Shown here: piece by piece, positions 62,222 to 64,000 of the stretch | How the letters are laid out: the number at the start of each line of letters is the position of its first letter | How positions within the stretch are numbered: position 1 is the stretch's first letter | Made by a program: the position numbers and the translations under genes | Notes under the pieces: model-generated | Told to the model about the DNA's origin: nothing | The model's database searches: none | The model's input: only the letters and a program-made list of their open reading frames with translations | Assembly (NCBI GenBank): GCA_046316495.1 | Contig: JBKDAM010000146.1 | Location: 1 to 64,000 of the forward strand | Length of the DNA stretch: 64,000 nucleotides | Origin: M3007 sp046316495 | GTDB lineage: Bacteria > Bacteroidota > Bacteroidia > Chitinophagales > Saprospiraceae | Reading direction: 5' to 3'

Positions 62222-64000
62222 ATGCGCTACTGGTTTTTCTGGTTTATCCTGGCCTCCTCGCTCCTCCCATCCTGTGTCCCCCCGGATCCTAACCGCAAAT
62301 CAGGACCTGTCGATAAGGTGAATATCGATCTAAATAACAAACGGCTTCAACGAATCTACAACTTCCGTGACCGACAGGAAATCGATAGTCTCCTAGCATA
62401 TTTCAACGAACCGGATGCAACAGCAAGATACTTAGCAGCTCTCTCCTTTACTACCTTCGGCGATTCCTCCATCGTAGAACCCCTCTCAAAATTACTAAAA
62501 GACCCGGTCGAGGATGTGCGGATTGCAGCAGCATTTTCACTTGGTCAGATTGGAACCCCAAATGCAGAAAATAAGCTGATAAATAGCTTCCAGTCCGACG
62601 ATTCGCTATCCCAACACCAACGGTTCAACGCTGTGGTTTTAGAGGCAATTGGTAAATGCGGAACAATCAATAGCCTCAAAAATATGGCTTCGATTAGTAC
62701 CTATAAAACAACGGATACGCTGCTGCTCCTTGGTCAATGTAGAGCAATCTACCGTTTCGGTCAACGAAAAATCACCGATCCACTAGCTACTGACCTAATG
62801 ATCCGATATGCCGCGGATGAACAGATACCAGAATCTGCCCGATTAATGGCAACCCACTACTTGGCAAGAACTGTGGATATAAGCCCTGACAGCACTCAGG
62901 CTGTTGTAATGGCTGCAGCATTCGTAAGAGCAATTGACCCCGATATCCGAATGGCCCTAGCAACTGCCCTCGGTAAATCTACAACCGGCCCGTCCTTCCG
63001 CCTTCTATCTAATGCCCTTAAAACAGAATCTGACTGGAGAGTTAAATGTAACCTAATCAATGCACTCGCAAAGTTCCCTTACGATACGGTCCGCCAACTG
63101 GTAGTTCCATTTATTGCAGATTCTAATCAACATATTTCAAAAGTGGCAGCCAGCTTTTTTATCCAGAATGGAAACGAAAAAGATGGAGACTATTACTGGA
63201 GAATCGCTCGTGAGAACGAATCACTTTATTGGCAAAGTAGGGTAGCCCTGTTCCACGCCTCCAATAAATGGCTGAGCGGAAGGAGCAAACCCGAATCAAA
63301 AGACTTTGTCAACTATCGCTTAAGGGAAATGTTTCTTCAGTCCCAAAACCCATACGAACAAGCTGCCTGCCTTAGGGGACTCGCCGAATTCCCTTGGCAA
63401 TACAACTGGATATATGAAAAAGGAAAGTTGGCAACACACCCTGCTGTCAAATCAGCAGCAGCAGAGTGTATTCGGTTGATTTGTGAACGACCTAACTTCT
63501 ATGCTGCATTTGGAGAAGGTGCTAGAGGTGCCCGTAAAGATTTGTACTACTATCTTCGAGAGTTGATCGCAACAAATGATCCAGGTATTATTGCAGAAGC
63601 AGCTCCTGCCTTTCTAGCTAACGCCCCCAACTTCATTACAATCAGAGACTCTGCAAGAGTAACCAATTGGCAAGAAAGCCTGAAAGGATTAAAAATGCCA
63701 AGAGATATTGAGGCCTACCAAGCACTTGAAAAAACGATCGCTTACTTTACAGGTCAACCAAGCTCTAAACCAACAAAACCATCCTTTAACCATCCCATAG
63801 AATGGGCCTCTTATAATCTTTATAAACCAGATACGAGAGCCATCGTTCAAACATCAAAAGGCGAATTCGAAATACGTTTTTATCCAGAAATAGCCCCTGC
63901 ATCCGTACTCAACTTTATTAATCTAGCCAAAGAAGGCTTTTTCGATAATAAAACATTCCATAGGGTAGTTCCTAACTTTGTTGTACAGGACGGATGCCCT
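62222..64000 (+). CDS. HEAT-repeat lipoprotein with C-terminal cyclophilin-type peptidylprolyl isomerase (cut by window end)
   Basis: The frame is open for 593 codons to the last base and has no stop. A leader with lipobox LLPSC (Cys18) marks a lipoprotein. Residues about 45-510 are helical and show HEAT-like repeats, for example DPVEDVRIAAAFSLGQIG and DPDIRMALATALGKS. From about residue 540 the sequence becomes cyclophilin-like: RAIVQTSKGEFEIRFYPEIAPASVLNFINLAKEGFFDNKTFHRVVPNFVVQDGCP, which stops just before the rest of the active site. HEAT scaffold plus PPIase suggests a periplasmic folding helper for outer-membrane proteins; this is inference. A TAACTTTG box precedes it. Confidence 0.82.
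   Translation, partial: MRYWFFWFILASSLLPSCVPPDPNRKSGPVDKVNIDLNNKRLQRIYNFRDRQEIDSLLAYFNEPDATARYLAALSFTTFGDSSIVEPLSKLLKDPVEDVRIAAAFSLGQIGTPNAENKLINSFQSDDSLSQHQRFNAVVLEAIGKCGTINSLKNMASISTYKTTDTLLLLGQCRAIYRFGQRKITDPLATDLMIRYAADEQIPESARLMATHYLARTVDISPDSTQAVVMAAAFVRAIDPDIRMALATALGKSTTGPSFRLLSNALKTESDWRVKCNLINALAKFPYDTVRQLVVPFIADSNQHISKVAASFFIQNGNEKDGDYYWRIARENESLYWQSRVALFHASNKWLSGRSKPESKDFVNYRLREMFLQSQNPYEQAACLRGLAEFPWQYNWIYEKGKLATHPAVKSAAAECIRLICERPNFYAAFGEGARGARKDLYYYLRELIATNDPGIIAEAAPAFLANAPNFITIRDSARVTNWQESLKGLKMPRDIEAYQALEKTIAYFTGQPSSKPTKPSFNHPIEWASYNLYKPDTRAIVQTSKGEFEIRFYPEIAPASVLNFINLAKEGFFDNKTFHRVVPNFVVQDGCP

Overview
The window reads as chromosomal DNA of a Bacteroidota bacterium, most likely of the Saprospiria/Cytophaga-like side of the phylum. 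The evidence is direct. Proteins end in type IX secretion (T9SS) sorting domains of both type A and type B (SprB-repeat cargo), and there is a PorZ-like T9SS component. Family-typical genes are present (DUF5686 with a carboxypeptidase-regulatory-like domain, DUF3276/PUR-alpha protein, DUF6427, GH97). Promoters follow the Bacteroidetes pattern TAnnTTTG, sometimes with TTG about 17-21 bp upstream, and Shine-Dalgarno sequences are not evident. I see no prophage, transposon, CRISPR array or integrase; this is core, densely packed sequence with genes on both strands.

Layout. 0-5.7 kb: lpxH-like hydrolase, an outer-membrane protein, a small membrane protein, mutL and two rhomboid proteases. 5.7-14.2 kb: di-haem peroxidase lipoprotein, glgB, a DMT exporter, hemA, rbfA, tRNA-Lys, an AI-2E family permease and queE. 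14.2-20.7 kb: DUF5686 protein, an OmpR-type response regulator and a large type A T9SS cargo protein. 20.8-31 kb: purD, OsmC, a lipoprotein, a sodium:solute symporter, porZ, citrate synthase, PUR-family protein and an SRPBCC protein. 31-36.5 kb: murA-cdsA, two identical tRNA-Val genes, class II HMG-CoA reductase and hisS. 36.5-45.2 kb: type B T9SS cargo, O-antigen ligase-like and Wzz-like proteins, a NamZ-like muramidase and aspS. 45.2-53.2 kb: MOSC protein, gatA, a histidine kinase, DUF6427, urocanase and a WecA/MraY-type transferase. 53.2-53.4 kb: a gene-free stretch rich in hairpins that ends in a terminator. 53.6-64 kb: GH97, a MazG-like protein, GH3, an ECF sigma factor with a candidate membrane anti-sigma partner, homogentisate dioxygenase and a HEAT-repeat/cyclophilin lipoprotein cut by the window end.

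Themes. Envelope building dominates: LpxH for lipid A, MurA for peptidoglycan, CdsA for phospholipid, WecA-like/Wzz-like/ligase-like proteins for surface polysaccharide, and T9SS parts plus cargo. The rest is central metabolism, amino-acid catabolism (urocanate, homogentisate), oligosaccharide breakdown (GH97, GH3) and translation (three tRNAs, aspS, hisS, gatA, rbfA).

The observations most worth following are: (i) the hairpin-rich stretch at 53.2-53.43 kb, a candidate unannotated structured RNA; (ii) three genes whose TAnnTTTG box ends exactly 5 nt before the start codon, predicting leaderless mRNAs; (iii) the sigma factor paired with a protein that joins a duplicated cytoplasmic motif, one membrane helix and a beta-rich tail; (iv) a MurA with Asp in place of the catalytic Cys; and (v) an altered endonuclease motif in MutL.
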